DNA from: JBHJGS01 sp050331575
Lineage (GTDB): Bacteria; Pseudomonadota; Alphaproteobacteria; Sphingomonadales; Rhodothalassiaceae
Reading direction: 5' to 3'
Assembly: GCA_050331575.1 (NCBI GenBank)
Contig: JBHJGS010000020.1
Coordinates: forward strand, 26,041 to 90,040
DNA length: 64,000 bases
The position numbers and the translations under genes are program-made. This document shows, piece after piece, positions 35,467-47,400 of this stretch (the first letter of the stretch is position 1; each line of letters begins with the position of its first letter). Below the pieces are notes generated by a model. The model saw only the letters and a program-made list of their open reading frames with translations, was not told the origin of the DNA and did not search any database.

Positions 35467-35706
35467 ATGACGCGATATGTCCTCCTGTTCTCTGCCCTGG
35501 CGCTGCTGGCCGGCTGCACCAAGGACCCCGATGGCGGTTACCAACCCGACCCGATTCTGAGCGAGCTTGCGCGCGGGGCGTGCGAGGGCAGTGCCGGCTG
35601 CCAGGTCGCCGATCCCGGTGCCGGCATCGGCCGCCCCTGCCCCGGCAATCAACGCCGCGACCCCGCCTCCGACCGATGCCTGCCGCCCTCCCCTCATTCG
35701 CGCTGA
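35467..35706 (+). CDS. Small lipoprotein, unknown function
   Basis: 79 residues with a short signal peptide and lipobox LLAGC (Cys near residue 17), then an acidic, Pro/Cys-rich mature part with three more cysteine positions (GACEGSAGCQV and RPCPGN, RCLPP). The cysteine spacing may allow disulfides in the periplasm. It lies between purQ and purL, 11 and 12 bp from them, so it is in the same transcript. No recognised family; frame, lipobox and tight spacing support a real gene. Confidence 0.65.
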   Translation: MTRYVLLFSALALLAGCTKDPDGGYQPDPILSELARGACEGSAGCQVADPGAGIGRPCPGNQRRDPASDRCLPPSPHSR

Positions 35707-35718
35707 GATCCGACACCA

Positions 35719-37914
<2,196 letters not shown>

Positions 37915-37989
37915 TCTGCACGCACCCCCTGGACGTGGGCGACGATTTCGGAGTAATTCGGTCTTGAATAATCAGAAAGGCGGTGACCC

Positions 37990-38223
37990 ATGCCGATGAG
38001 CCAGGCGGATATCGAAGCGATGATCAAGGAGGCGCTGCCCGGCGCTGCGGTGACCATCCAGGATCTGCGCGGCGATGGCGACCATTATGCCGCGCATGTC
38101 GTCTATGACGGCTTCAAGGGCAAAAGCCGCGTCCAGCAACACCAAATGGTCTACAAGGCGCTGAAAGGCCGCATGGGCGATGAGCTGCATGCGCTGGCGT
38201 TGCAGACCTCTGCCCCCGACTGA
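37990..38223 (+). CDS. BolA/IbaG family protein
   Basis: 77 residues starting MPMSQADIEAMIKEALPGAAVTIQDL, with GDHYAAHVVYDGFKGKSRVQQHQMVYKAL, the helix-turn BolA core. A His and the C-terminal His region can bind a [2Fe-2S] cluster with a monothiol glutaredoxin. The next gene, 15 bp downstream, is just such a glutaredoxin, which supports an iron-sulfur trafficking or iron-sensing role. Confidence 0.93.
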   Translation: MPMSQADIEAMIKEALPGAAVTIQDLRGDGDHYAAHVVYDGFKGKSRVQQHQMVYKALKGRMGDELHALALQTSAPD

Positions 38224-38238
38224 GAAAGGGACAATGCA

Positions 38239-38568
38239 ATGACCGAACAAACCGTACACAGCCAGATCGAAGACCTGGTGAAGGCCGAAGATGTGGTGCT
38301 GTTCATGAAAGGCACCCCCACCTTCCCGCAGTGCGGCTTCTCCGCTGCCGTGGTCGAGGTGCTCGACCGGGTCGGCGTGCCGTACAAAAGCGTGGACGTG
38401 CTGCAGGACCCGGCGGTGCGCCAGGGCGTCAAGGACTTTTCCGACTGGCCGACAATTCCGCAGCTATATGTGAAGGGCGAATTTGTCGGCGGCTGCGACA
38501 TCGTGCGGGAAATGTACAGCTCCGGCGAATTGGGCGAGCTGATGCATAACAAGGGCGTGGCGGCGTAA
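38239..38568 (+). CDS. grxD: Monothiol glutaredoxin, Grx4/GrxD type
   Basis: 109 residues with the CGFS active site (C32 in FPQCGFSAAV), TPTFP before it, WPTIPQLYVKGEFVGGCDIV with the cis-Pro and GGCD glutathione site. Grx4 proteins hold [2Fe-2S] clusters bridged by glutathione and pair with BolA proteins; the preceding bolA gene fits this. It follows the purL operon region and is last before a convergent gene. Confidence 0.96.
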   Translation: MTEQTVHSQIEDLVKAEDVVLFMKGTPTFPQCGFSAAVVEVLDRVGVPYKSVDVLQDPAVRQGVKDFSDWPTIPQLYVKGEFVGGCDIVREMYSSGELGELMHNKGVAA

Positions 38569-38806
38569 ACCAGGGCCAGCCCGCCGCGCCGCGCCTGACC
38601 ATCGGCCGCGACGGCCTGCACCGGGGCGGTGGCCACCGGCGCGGCATCCACTCAGGCTCAAGATCTTGGCTGAAGGTGTTGGTTCAAGCGGTGTCAGAGC
38701 CGCGCGGGTCGCGCCAGCCGCCCCGGCCGGCAACGGCCAGCCCTGCGCCAGCGAGTATCTGGCAGCCGCGCGATCGGCGCGGGCCGTTCGGTCATGTCAT
38801 GCCGCC

Positions 38807-39229
38807 TCAGGCAATGAGCCGTAAGGCCCTGGCACGGGCGATCGCCTGGGTGCGGCTTTGTACCTCCAGCTTGTTGAACAATCGCTGCAGATGCGATTTC
38901 ACCGTGTTGGGCGAAACGCCTAGGCGGCGGGCGATCTCCTTGGTGGATTCGCCTGCGCAGAGTCGCTCCAACACCGCATATTCCCGCGGGCTTATGCCCA
39001 ATTCGCGCAGCGCAGCATCATTGCGCGCAGGTTCTGGTGTCCGCGGTGTCAACTGCCGGCCCAGCCACACGCCGAGGCCGAGACAGCCCGCGGCCGATAG
39101 CAGGGTGACCAATGGCAGCGAGTATCGCCTTGCCAGATACTGATACTCCATCCATTCCAGGACGAACGCCCCCGCGCCGAGCAGGGCGGCGAAGGCCAAC
39201 AAAGACACACGCGCGCGCCACCTGCGCAT
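38807..39229 (-). CDS. Membrane-anchored LuxR-family (GerE-type) regulator
   Basis: 140 residues. The first about 60 residues contain two predicted membrane helices (LLAFAALLGAGAFVLEWM and LPLVTLLSAAGCLGLGVWLG), then a GerE/LuxR HTH: ISPREYAVLERLCAGESTKEIARRLGVSPNTVKSHLQRL. No receiver or ligand domain is present, so signal input must come through the membrane part. It follows the secreted VOC protein gene by 9 bp on the same strand, suggesting a two-gene operon in which the VOC protein may be a partner. Confidence 0.85.
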   Translation of the reverse strand: MRRWRARVSLLAFAALLGAGAFVLEWMEYQYLARRYSLPLVTLLSAAGCLGLGVWLGRQLTPRTPEPARNDAALRELGISPREYAVLERLCAGESTKEIARRLGVSPNTVKSHLQRLFNKLEVQSRTQAIARARALRLIA

Positions 39230-39238
39230 CTGCCCGCC

Positions 39239-39943
39239 TCAGTCGTCGGAAAACACCGGCACGCCTGTGGTTCCGGTCAGCATCACCGGGCCGTTCGGCG
39301 TCTCCAATTCCGCAACCAGAATCGGGGTCAGGCTCTTGACCACCGTCGCGGGTTCGCCGGACGCGGTGATCGCGGCTTGCAACGGCTCATGAGCTGGGTG
39401 GCCCACTGTCAGCCGGGTCAGCCGCGCCCCGGAGGGCGAGGTTGTGGCCGGGTGGGCACTGTCGCCCCAATCGATGAAAAAGGGCATCTGGACGCCCAAT
39501 TGCGGCGCATCCGCACCCATGGCGCGCCAGCGCAGCACCGTGCCGTCCGGTTTTTCCCGGCTGCCCGGCGTGATCTCGCTGGTGTTGATCTGCGCATCGG
39601 CAAGCGCTTGCTTGACCTTTTCAAGCGGCGCACCGCTGACCGCAAATCCCATCAGGGTCGGTCCGGGAAGCCGCGTCAAGTGCGCGGCAAAGCCATCCGA
39701 GCCCGCCTCGCCATACGGTCCCAGGATCTCAAGGTAGGTCCGCGGGCCCAGAGCCAACAGATAATTCCCGGTGCCACGGCCGGTATGGGCCCCGCCGAAA
39801 ACGGGTGTGACCCCGGTCAAGGCCGCGATCTCGGCTGCTGCCCGCTCCAAATCCGGCACGGCGAGGATAATGTGATCGACCTGCGGCTGAGCCAGCGCCG
39901 GGGCCCGCAGGATCAACACGACGAACAGAAGGAAATGCCGCAT
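39239..39943 (-). CDS. Secreted VOC (glyoxalase-like) family protein
   Basis: 234 residues from the ATG at 39943 (GGGAG upstream). A signal peptide ends near ALAQ and is followed by QVDHIILAVPDLERAAAEIAALTGV, the start of a glyoxalase-like (VOC) domain, with NYLLALGPRTYLEILGP containing a likely metal-ligand Glu. A second half has lesser similarity. The export signal is unusual for a VOC enzyme. Coupled to the LuxR gene by a 9-bp gap. Confidence 0.75.
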   Translation of the reverse strand: MRHFLLFVVLILRAPALAQPQVDHIILAVPDLERAAAEIAALTGVTPVFGGAHTGRGTGNYLLALGPRTYLEILGPYGEAGSDGFAAHLTRLPGPTLMGFAVSGAPLEKVKQALADAQINTSEITPGSREKPDGTVLRWRAMGADAPQLGVQMPFFIDWGDSAHPATTSPSGARLTRLTVGHPAHEPLQAAITASGEPATVVKSLTPILVAELETPNGPVMLTGTTGVPVFSDD

Positions 39944-40100
39944 AGGGTCGGTCTCCCGGCACTGGTGATCAGAAAGAGTGCCGCGCTGGTCGCGGGCATT
40001 CAAGCCAGCAGCGCGGAACAACGCTGCTGGCCTTCGCGTTGGTTCGGTTTATGCCGGCTCCGACATAAGGCCGGCAGCCCCCTCAGCACTGGAGAGTGTC

Positions 40101-40160
40101 ATGCGCCGCATCATCAGCCAACTGCTTCGTCGATTCATGCGTCGCCGCCGCCGCTATTAA
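40101..40160 (+). CDS. Putative 19-residue arginine-rich small protein
   Basis: ATG at 40101 with GGAGAG 4 bases upstream; the peptide reads MRRIISQLLRRFMRRRRRY, nine arginines in 19 residues, with an amphipathic first half. It stops with TAA at 40158-40160; the convergent S9 peptidase stops at 40159-40157, so both stops share the TTAA sequence. An in-frame longer version from 39978 lacks a ribosome site. The small size makes it uncertain, though the ribosome site, the composition and the shared terminal TTAA are suggestive. Confidence 0.4.
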   Translation: MRRIISQLLRRFMRRRRRY

Positions 40161-42229
40161 GGCGCCGGCGCGACGGTTTGAGCGTTTTTATCCGTCTCAG
40201 CGGGGTCATGACGCTCAAACCAGCCCATAATATTGTCGACCTTGCCGATCAGCGCGCTGGGCCGCCGCGCAATCGAGTGGGATGCCTCGGGCACGCGGAT
40301 CAAGGCGGTCGGCACCTGTCGTTGCTTCAAGGCGAAATAGAATTGCTCAGCCTCCCAGCTGGGCGTGCGCCAATCCTCTTCGCCCACCATGACCAGTGTG
40401 GGCGTGGAGACCTCGCCGACCAGCCGAAGCGGGGAATGCTCCCAAAACGCCTCCGGATTCTCCCACGGCTCCGCGCGGATCCAATGGCGCTTCACATACA
40501 TGCCAATATCCGCGGTCAAGGCCATAGAAAGCCAATTGATCACCGGCTTGATCGTCGCCGCTGCCGCGAACCGGTCGGTCTTGCCGACGATCCAGGCAGT
40601 CAAGACGCCGCCGCCGGAGCCGCCGGTGACGAACAGGCGGTCGGGGTCAACCCACTGGCGTTCGATCAGCGCGTCGACCACGCTCATCAGATCGTCATAG
40701 TCCTCGCCGGGGTAATTCTGGTCGATCAGTTGGGCGAAGTCCTCGCCATAGCCGGTCGACCCGCGCGGGTTGGCGAAGACGGTGACATAGCCCTCCGCGG
40801 CATAGCGTTGAACCTCGGCGGAAAAGTGCGGGCCATACATGGCAAATGGGCCACCGTGGATCTCAAGGATCATCGGAAAGCTGCCATTGGGCTCAAAATC
40901 CGGTGGCAAGGCGACCCAAGCTTGGATCTCGCGGCCGTCATGCGAGGACGGCACCGTGATTTCCTCCACCCGCGCCATGGCAAGATAGTCGAGCAGATCC
41001 CCGTTCAGATCAGTGAGCACCTGCGTCTCGCCATTGGGCCGGCGTACGGCCAGCTCAGCAGGCCGATCGCCGGCATTGTGCGTGTAAGCGATCACCGGCC
41101 GGTCCTGATCAGAGACAGAGAAGGCCGCGCCAGCATAGGGCCGGCCGATCGAGGTCCCTCCCAGACCGGTCAAGAGTGTCTCCACCTCCCCGTCCAGGCT
41201 GACGCTGACCAGTTCGATATCGCCTCTGTTACCGACCTGGGCGATCAGCGATTGGCCGTTGGGATGCCAAACGAAACCGCCGATGGAGCGGTCGAAATCG
41301 CCGGTTAGTCGGCGCGGATCGGCGCCATCTGCGCCCATCACATAAAGCTCGGTCTGCTGATAGGCACGGCGCTCGTCATCATAACCTGTATAGGCGATCA
41401 GCGTGCCGTCCGGCGAGGCCTCAGGCCGCTCGTCCGGGCCGTCGCGGCTGGTCAGAGCGGTCCTGCTCAAATCCGCCAGCTCCACGGCGTAGATTTCGTT
41501 TTCGATGGGATCGAGATCGCGGTCTTCGGCCCCATTGCCGACAACAAGCAGCGTGTCCTCGTCCAACCAGGCGGGGGCGGAGAAGTCCGCCTCGCCAGCG
41601 GTGACCTGGCGCGGGCTGCCGCCTTGCGCGGAGACGACAAAAATATGGCTGGCGCCCTCGCGCAGATAGCCCGCGCCATCAAAGCGGATGACCATATCGT
41701 CGAAGGCTTTGACCGGTGGCGCCCAGTCTGCGCCCTTGGGTTGTTTGGGTGGGCTGGCAAATGCCGGTGCCTCACCCGGCACAAACATGGTGAATGCGAT
41801 CTGGCTGCCGTCTGGCGACCAGACCGGCTGGCGCGGTGCCTCTTGCAATTGCGCAACCGAGAAGTTCTCCCCGGTGTCCATATACCGAATGCGCATCACC
41901 GGCTTGCCGTCTTCGGAGGTCAGATACAGCAGCCTCCGGCCATCGGGCGAAAACCGCGCCGTACCCGCAGAGGCGCCACCGGTGACGACCGGCCGCTGCG
42001 CCCCCGTGGCCACCTCAACCACCCACAGATCGCTGCGGTTGACGTCCTTGGTCCGGTCCATCGAGCGGCGCTCATAAACGATGGTCGCGCCGTCCGGTGA
42101 GATTTGTGGATTGTTGGCATATTCCAGATCGAACACATGGTCCGCACTGAAGCGGGTGTCCTGTTCCTGTGCCGAGAGTCCCGGCAGACCTGCACTGACA
42201 AGTCCACAGACGATCATTATCGACCGCAT
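40157..42229 (-). CDS. S9 family peptidase (prolyl oligopeptidase/acylaminoacyl-peptidase type), exported
   Basis: 690 residues: a signal peptide (cleavage near LSA-QEQ), a beta-propeller of WD40-like TolB repeats (RFSPDGRRLLYLTSEDG, SPDGTLIAYTGYDD), then an alpha/beta hydrolase domain with the nucleophile near residue 538 in VTGGSGGGVLTAW, Asp in EEDWRTPSWEAEQFY and His in EASHSIARRPS. It probably trims peptides in the periplasm. The stop overlaps the end of the tiny convergent gene at 40101-40160. Confidence 0.93.
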   Translation of the reverse strand: MRSIMIVCGLVSAGLPGLSAQEQDTRFSADHVFDLEYANNPQISPDGATIVYERRSMDRTKDVNRSDLWVVEVATGAQRPVVTGGASAGTARFSPDGRRLLYLTSEDGKPVMRIRYMDTGENFSVAQLQEAPRQPVWSPDGSQIAFTMFVPGEAPAFASPPKQPKGADWAPPVKAFDDMVIRFDGAGYLREGASHIFVVSAQGGSPRQVTAGEADFSAPAWLDEDTLLVVGNGAEDRDLDPIENEIYAVELADLSRTALTSRDGPDERPEASPDGTLIAYTGYDDERRAYQQTELYVMGADGADPRRLTGDFDRSIGGFVWHPNGQSLIAQVGNRGDIELVSVSLDGEVETLLTGLGGTSIGRPYAGAAFSVSDQDRPVIAYTHNAGDRPAELAVRRPNGETQVLTDLNGDLLDYLAMARVEEITVPSSHDGREIQAWVALPPDFEPNGSFPMILEIHGGPFAMYGPHFSAEVQRYAAEGYVTVFANPRGSTGYGEDFAQLIDQNYPGEDYDDLMSVVDALIERQWVDPDRLFVTGGSGGGVLTAWIVGKTDRFAAAATIKPVINWLSMALTADIGMYVKRHWIRAEPWENPEAFWEHSPLRLVGEVSTPTLVMVGEEDWRTPSWEAEQFYFALKQRQVPTALIRVPEASHSIARRPSALIGKVDNIMGWFERHDPAETDKNAQTVAPAP

Positions 42230-42275
42230 AACCCTTCCCCTCTTTATCGGATGCGTGCGGGCCTATTAGACTGCA

Positions 42276-42304
42276 AAGGGCCGGCTGCGATCAAGCCGGG
42301 CCTT
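42276..42304 (-). terminator. Terminator-like hairpin after ndh
   Basis: AAGGGCCGGCT and AGCCGGGCCTT pair over 11 positions with one mismatch around a 7-base loop. It lies 55 bp after the ndh stop on the minus strand, followed by TTGC on that strand. It fits a rho-independent terminator with a short tail. Confidence 0.45.
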
Positions 42305-42359
42305 GCTGCCTGGGCGGCAGATTGCGCCCTCGGCGACGCCGGCGAGCCAGCCGCCGATA

Positions 42360-43679
42360 TCAATGCAGTTTCAGCTTCGGGCGGATGATATTGTTGACAT
42401 GGCCGACCAAAACCATGGCCGTGCCGCGCACCGTTCCGTGGATCGCCAAGAGATGCAGCCGGTAAAGCGAGACATAGGCGATGCGGGCCAGGCGGCCTTC
42501 CACCGCCATGCGCCCGCCGACCAGATTGCCCATCAAGCTGCCGACGGTGGAAAAGCGGCTTAACGAAACCAGCGAGCCGCGGTCGCGGTAGACGAACGGC
42601 TTTAACGGCTGGCCGGACTGGATGCGGTGGAGATTATCGAACGTGGCCGCGGCCATTTGGTGGGCCGATTGGGCGCGTGGCGGCACCGGCCGCTCCATGC
42701 CGGGCAAGGTGCAAGACGCACAGTCGCCAATTGCGAAGATGCGATCATCCACCGTGCTTTGTAAGGTCGGGCGCACCAGAACCTGATTGTTGCGGTTGGT
42801 TTCAAGCCCGCCGAGCCCATTCAAAAACTCCGGCGCCTTCACCCCGGCGGCCCACACCTTCAACTGCGCCGGGATGGCTTGGCCGTCTTTGGTGTGGACA
42901 TGGCTCTGGTCCATGCGGGTGACCATCGTGTCGGTCTTCACGGCCACGCCCAACGCCTCCAACTCTTGGCGCGCCGCGTCGGCGAGCGTTTCCGGCAAGG
43001 CCGGCAAGATCCGCGGGCCGGCTTCCAACAAGGTCACTTTCAGGCGCGATTCGTCGAACACCTCAAGACCATAATTCTTCAAGGCAGCGGCGGCGTTATA
43101 GAGTTCGGCCGCGAGTTCCACGCCGGTCGCGCCACCGCCGACGATGCACACTTCCACCTTGGCATCGGCACCGTCGACCTCGGCCAGGTGGGAGGCGCGC
43201 AGGCAGGCATAAAGCAGGCGCTCGCGGAACGCGTCGGCCTGCTCTCGATTTTCCAGAAACATGCCATGCTCACGCACGCCAGGCGTATTAAAATCATTGG
43301 AAACGCCGCCGACGGCCAGGATCAAATAATCATAGCGGATGCGGTGCTGGCCAATGACCTCCCGTCCTTCCGGGTCAAGGAGGGGGGCGGTGATGATATG
43401 GCCGCTCTCCCGGTCGATATCCTGAAGGCTGCCGTGAAAGAAGCGGTACCCCCAGCGGGCGCCATGCCCGCCATAACCGACCTCATCCATATTGGCGTCG
43501 AGCGAGCCGGCGGCAACTTCGTGCAGCAGCGGTTTCCAGATATGGGTGCGGTTACGCTCGACCAAAATGATGTCGTGGCGCTCCCGGCCATAGCGGGCGC
43601 CGAGCTTGCGCACCAATTCCAGGCCACCGGCACCGCCGCCGACGACGACGATTTGGGTCTTCTTGCTTGCCGGCTGCAT
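42360..43679 (-). CDS. ndh: NADH dehydrogenase type II (NDH-2), FAD-dependent
   Basis: 439 residues with two dinucleotide-binding motifs: VVVGGGAGGLEL (FAD, residues 11-22) and VCIVGGGATGVELAAEL (NADH), plus the second FAD site IFAIGDCAS and a C-terminal amphipathic membrane-binding region. It transfers electrons from NADH to quinone without pumping protons. The long C-terminal segment (from about residue 370) fits membrane anchoring. Single gene with its own hairpin terminator. Confidence 0.94.
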   Translation of the reverse strand: MQPASKKTQIVVVGGGAGGLELVRKLGARYGRERHDIILVERNRTHIWKPLLHEVAAGSLDANMDEVGYGGHGARWGYRFFHGSLQDIDRESGHIITAPLLDPEGREVIGQHRIRYDYLILAVGGVSNDFNTPGVREHGMFLENREQADAFRERLLYACLRASHLAEVDGADAKVEVCIVGGGATGVELAAELYNAAAALKNYGLEVFDESRLKVTLLEAGPRILPALPETLADAARQELEALGVAVKTDTMVTRMDQSHVHTKDGQAIPAQLKVWAAGVKAPEFLNGLGGLETNRNNQVLVRPTLQSTVDDRIFAIGDCASCTLPGMERPVPPRAQSAHQMAAATFDNLHRIQSGQPLKPFVYRDRGSLVSLSRFSTVGSLMGNLVGGRMAVEGRLARIAYVSLYRLHLLAIHGTVRGTAMVLVGHVNNIIRPKLKLH

Positions 43680-43877
43680 GCGATCTCCTACGCGTCTTGA
43701 GCCGATCGCGTCTTAGAGCAACATCTGACCGATTGGAATCGCCGTGCGATACCGGTCGGTCGGATCACGGTGCTTGTCCAGTAGAAGGCGGGCATTCTCA
43801 TCCGACCAATCGCGATTGCTCGAAGACTGCCCTAGCACATCAAGCCGATCTTACCAGCGTTGCAGCGCGGCAGGGGG
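43680..43877. other. 198-bp gap between DUF427 gene and ndh, no gene seen
   Basis: No coding frame or RNA gene is convincing. A CGATT-GG-AATCG near-palindrome lies at 43730-43741. This is the only break between the flagellar operon and ndh on the minus strand. Confidence 0.4.
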
Positions 43878-44477
43878 TTACCATCCCTCGCTGCCGGGCT
43901 CGCCCTTGATCGGGCCGGTCAGGTCTGAGCTGACCCATCCGGCATAAAATCCGCCCGGCTGCGGCACCACCTGCTCGTCGCCCACATAGCAAGCATCCAT
44001 CTTCTGGGCGTAAAATCCGACATAGTCAGCGACGCGCTCATAGCCTTGGCCCAGATCCTGAAGCGGATCGGGATAGCTGAACGCGGCATCGGGCGCACGG
44101 CGGCCGCCTGCCCTCACATCGAAATAGACCGCCACGCCCTTCCATTCGCATAGGCTGGTGGTGTCGGTGGGATCCAGGCAGTCCAGCCGCACATCGGCGG
44201 GTGGCAAATAATAGACCGGCGCCCCCGCGGTTTCGATGATGCGCAAGGCCCCCCGGCTATCGGCGATGGTTTCGCCGGCAAACACGACACGGACCCGTTG
44301 CGGCACCTGTTCCACGGCGGGCGGGCGCGGAAAGTCCCAGACCGAGCGCTGCCCGGCTTGCGGTTGCTCGATCTGGGCAGGGCGGCCACGCCGGGATGTG
44401 TCGCGATAGCCCCCGACCCGGTCCAGGATCGCCGCGTGGTCAGGCAAGGGCACGCGGCGCGGCGGCACCTGCGTCAT
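43878..44477 (-). CDS. DUF427 domain protein
   Basis: 199 residues. After about 45 disordered residues come SVWDFPRPPAVEQVPQRVRV, IETAGAPVYYLPPADV, LCEWKGVAVYFDV, AAFSYPDP and VVPQPGGFYAGW, the DUF427 pattern. The biochemical role of DUF427 is not established. It overlaps the 3' end of the TPR gene by 4 bp (ATGA), so it is probably translated from the flagellar operon, an unusual home. It may also be a passenger with no link to motility. Confidence 0.88.
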   Translation of the reverse strand: MTQVPPRRVPLPDHAAILDRVGGYRDTSRRGRPAQIEQPQAGQRSVWDFPRPPAVEQVPQRVRVVFAGETIADSRGALRIIETAGAPVYYLPPADVRLDCLDPTDTTSLCEWKGVAVYFDVRAGGRRAPDAAFSYPDPLQDLGQGYERVADYVGFYAQKMDACYVGDEQVVPQPGGFYAGWVSSDLTGPIKGEPGSEGW

Positions 44478-47400
44478 TGGCCCGGGCCGACCGCTGCGGT
44501 GGGCTGTCGCGGCGCGGCAACATCCTCGTCTTCTGTGAAGTCGGCGCGATAATTGGCCAAAAACGACCGGAAAGCGTTGACATTGGCGATCGACCGGGCC
44601 CGTTCGGCCGGGGATTGCGAGGCGATGCGTTCTTGCTGGGTAAACAGATCAAACACCGTCTCAAATTCGCCATCGCGCATCAAGGGGCCCCAATTGGCCC
44701 GCAACCGGTCCAGCGCCTCGTCCTGCTCCTCAAAGGCCAGGGCGATGGCCCAGCGCACCACCAGTTGGCGCTCCTCCACGCTCAAGCCGCGTTCGGTCTG
44801 CGCGGACCCAAGCAGGTCTTGCGCGCTCTGCGCCACCGCCGGCCAATTCTCCGCCTGCCAGAATATATCGTTGCGCAGTAAGTCTGCTGCTTGGCTCGCA
44901 TCATCCTCCAAGACAAGTTCGGCCTCCTCAAAGCGGCCCAGTTCCGCCAGGGCACGGGCCTCGACATGGCGCCGTTCGCGGCGGATATCCTCCGGGATAC
45001 GCTCCTGCCGAGTGGCGCGCAAAATCTGTTGCGCCTGCTCCGGCTTGCGATCAAGCAGATAGACCTTGGCAAGGCGCGCGGCGATTTGCGCCTGGGCCGC
45101 GCCCTCCAGGCGGTATTGCACCTGATATTCCAGAAGTGAGGCGGCCCGGTCGAGCAGGTCGACGGCGACCAGGCGGTCAACCAAACGGCGGATGATGCGG
45201 TCGCCGGTCGACCCCTGCGGGGTCAATTCCCGGAAATCCTCGAACAGCGCCACCGCATCGAACGGGGTCAGTTCCTCGCCACTTTCCAGGAACAAGATCT
45301 CGAAATAGCGCTGCATCTGGCGCACCAGGCGATTGGCGCGCGGATCATCGGGGTAATAGTCCACCGCCTGCCGCAGCGTTTCCAGCCCCTGGCGATAGCG
45401 GCCGATGGAGACATACAGTTCGCCCAAGGTCGACAAGAGGTCGATCTCGAAATCGCGGCCCCGCCACGCATAGCGCAATTGCTCCAATTGCTCGACCGCA
45501 TCGGCAGGATCCAGGCCTTCATGCTGCAGAGCGAAGCGGATGCGCTCCAGCCGCGCCAGGGCGGACGCCCCGGGATCAGGTGTTTGCGCCGCACGCTCGA
45601 ACAGATCCAGGGCTGCAACAATATCGCCTTGAGCGGCAGCCAGACGCGCACGCAGCAGCAGCGTCCGGCCTCGCTGCGCCTGGGTCAGGGTCTGCTGTTC
45701 CAGCTCAGTCAATTCCTCCTCAGCGGTTTGGAACGCCCGTTCCGCCAGTGCCGCGCGAATCGCCGCCAGGCGGAAATCCGCCTGCTGCTGCGGCGTATAG
45801 AAGCCCAGAATATCCTTGCCCAGCTTGTAGGATTCCAGCGCCTGGTCGGTCGCGCCCTCCGCCTCGGCGGCCAGCACCCGCCACAAGCTGGCATCAGGAT
45901 CGACCAACAAATCGGGATGGCGCAGGTCTGCCAAGGCGTCGCTGGTGCGCTGCTGCATGAGATTGGCCAAACCGCGCACGGCGAGGAACTCCGGGGAATC
46001 GATAAGGCTTTCATCTTCTTCCAGCATCAGTTCCAGCACGCCCAGCGCCTCGGCCGCCTCGCCATGGGCGACATAAAAGCGCGCCAAGTCCCACCGCCCG
46101 GTATTGCGGCGATTGTCCGGCAGGGCCGAGATGGCATTGATGATTTCGGTCCGGTTCTGGACGAATTGTGCGGCACTGCCCAGGCGCCAGGCGTCCAAAT
46201 TGATCAGGCGGCGCGGCCCGGCCGAGGCCTCGGTGCCCTGCAATCGCGGGTCGACCGATGGATCGGTGAGCACCAGACCGGATTCGCCGACCACCGCCAC
46301 GCCGTTGTTGAACCGTTGCACAAGAATGTCATCGGACAGCGGCTGCACGGCGATGCCTTGCGCGGTTTCCAACAGCACGAACTGGGCAAAGCGGCGGCCC
46401 TCGGGCAGACCCACGCCCACATCGGCAACCGGCACGACCGCTAGCGTATCGCCGACGGTTTCATCGCGGATCCGCAGCACCCGCCAACTCTTTTCCACCG
46501 GCAAGAAAATCTGCGTGCCGGTATCACTGGGCTGACGGATGACCCGCAATGGCCGCACCGGCGTGGCCAAGCTGTCTTTCAGTTCCACACGCCAACCCGT
46601 GTCCTGCTTGCGGGCGACGATCGATTGGCCGACTGCCAAGGAAAAGCGCAAGCCGGATGCCTGCTCGTGCTGGATTGGCGCGACCCCGGTCAACCGCCCG
46701 TCCAGCGGCGGCCGGTCGAAGGTCAAGGGTTCGGTGTCGAAGCCGTATCGGCCGGCGAACACCATCCACACCCGGCCGGCGCGTTCAAAAAAGGCCGCGG
46801 GCGGCGCCTCATCTGGGAAGGTCAATTGCAGGCTGACGCCATTGTCCAGACCCTGCGCCATCACCGCCACCACGCCGTCGACCGGCGCGCTGCCCCCTTG
46901 CACCGCCTGTCCAGCCTCACCGGGGACCGCGCCGGCGACACCGGCTCGGCCATCGGGCACTCCGCGGCTGCTGGCCGGGGCATCGTCAACGGGCCGATCA
47001 GCGGCCTCAGGCGTCGCCGCCCCCTCCGTCTGAGAGGACGCCTGGGACTGCTCCTGGGACCGCGCCTGGGACTGCTCTTGGGACCGCCCCTGGGACTGCG
47101 CCTGGACCACGATTTTCGACCCAGCTTCCAGCACTGCCTGCTCGCCGCGGGCGCGCGCGGCGCGACGCGCATCCTCCGGGCGCTCGTAAATGTCGAAGAC
47201 GATGCGCGTATCCAGCACAAAATTATCCAACGCCGTGCCGCCCTTGATCGGCACCACCACCATGGTGGCCTCGCCGTCTGCATCGGCGACCGGGGGACCC
47301 AAGATCGGCAGCCGGCGCACCGGCACTCCGGAAAAGTCGAGCTCGGCCTCATCGGCGAACTTGATCACCAGTTCGCCGTCCGTCAGTTCGGCCTGGTAAT

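Noticed and set aside
38569..38806. tRNA-like or small gene in the gap between grxD and the LuxR gene
   Set aside because: A GGTTCAA motif occurs, but no acceptor or anticodon stem could be paired; the rest is short G+C-rich palindromes.
39978..40160. Longer 60-residue version of the small basic ORF
   Set aside because: No ribosome site precedes its start; the 19-codon form has GGAGAG at proper distance.
47041..47106. CRISPR-like repeat
   Set aside because: Repeats are contiguous, lack spacers and are translated in the TPR gene.
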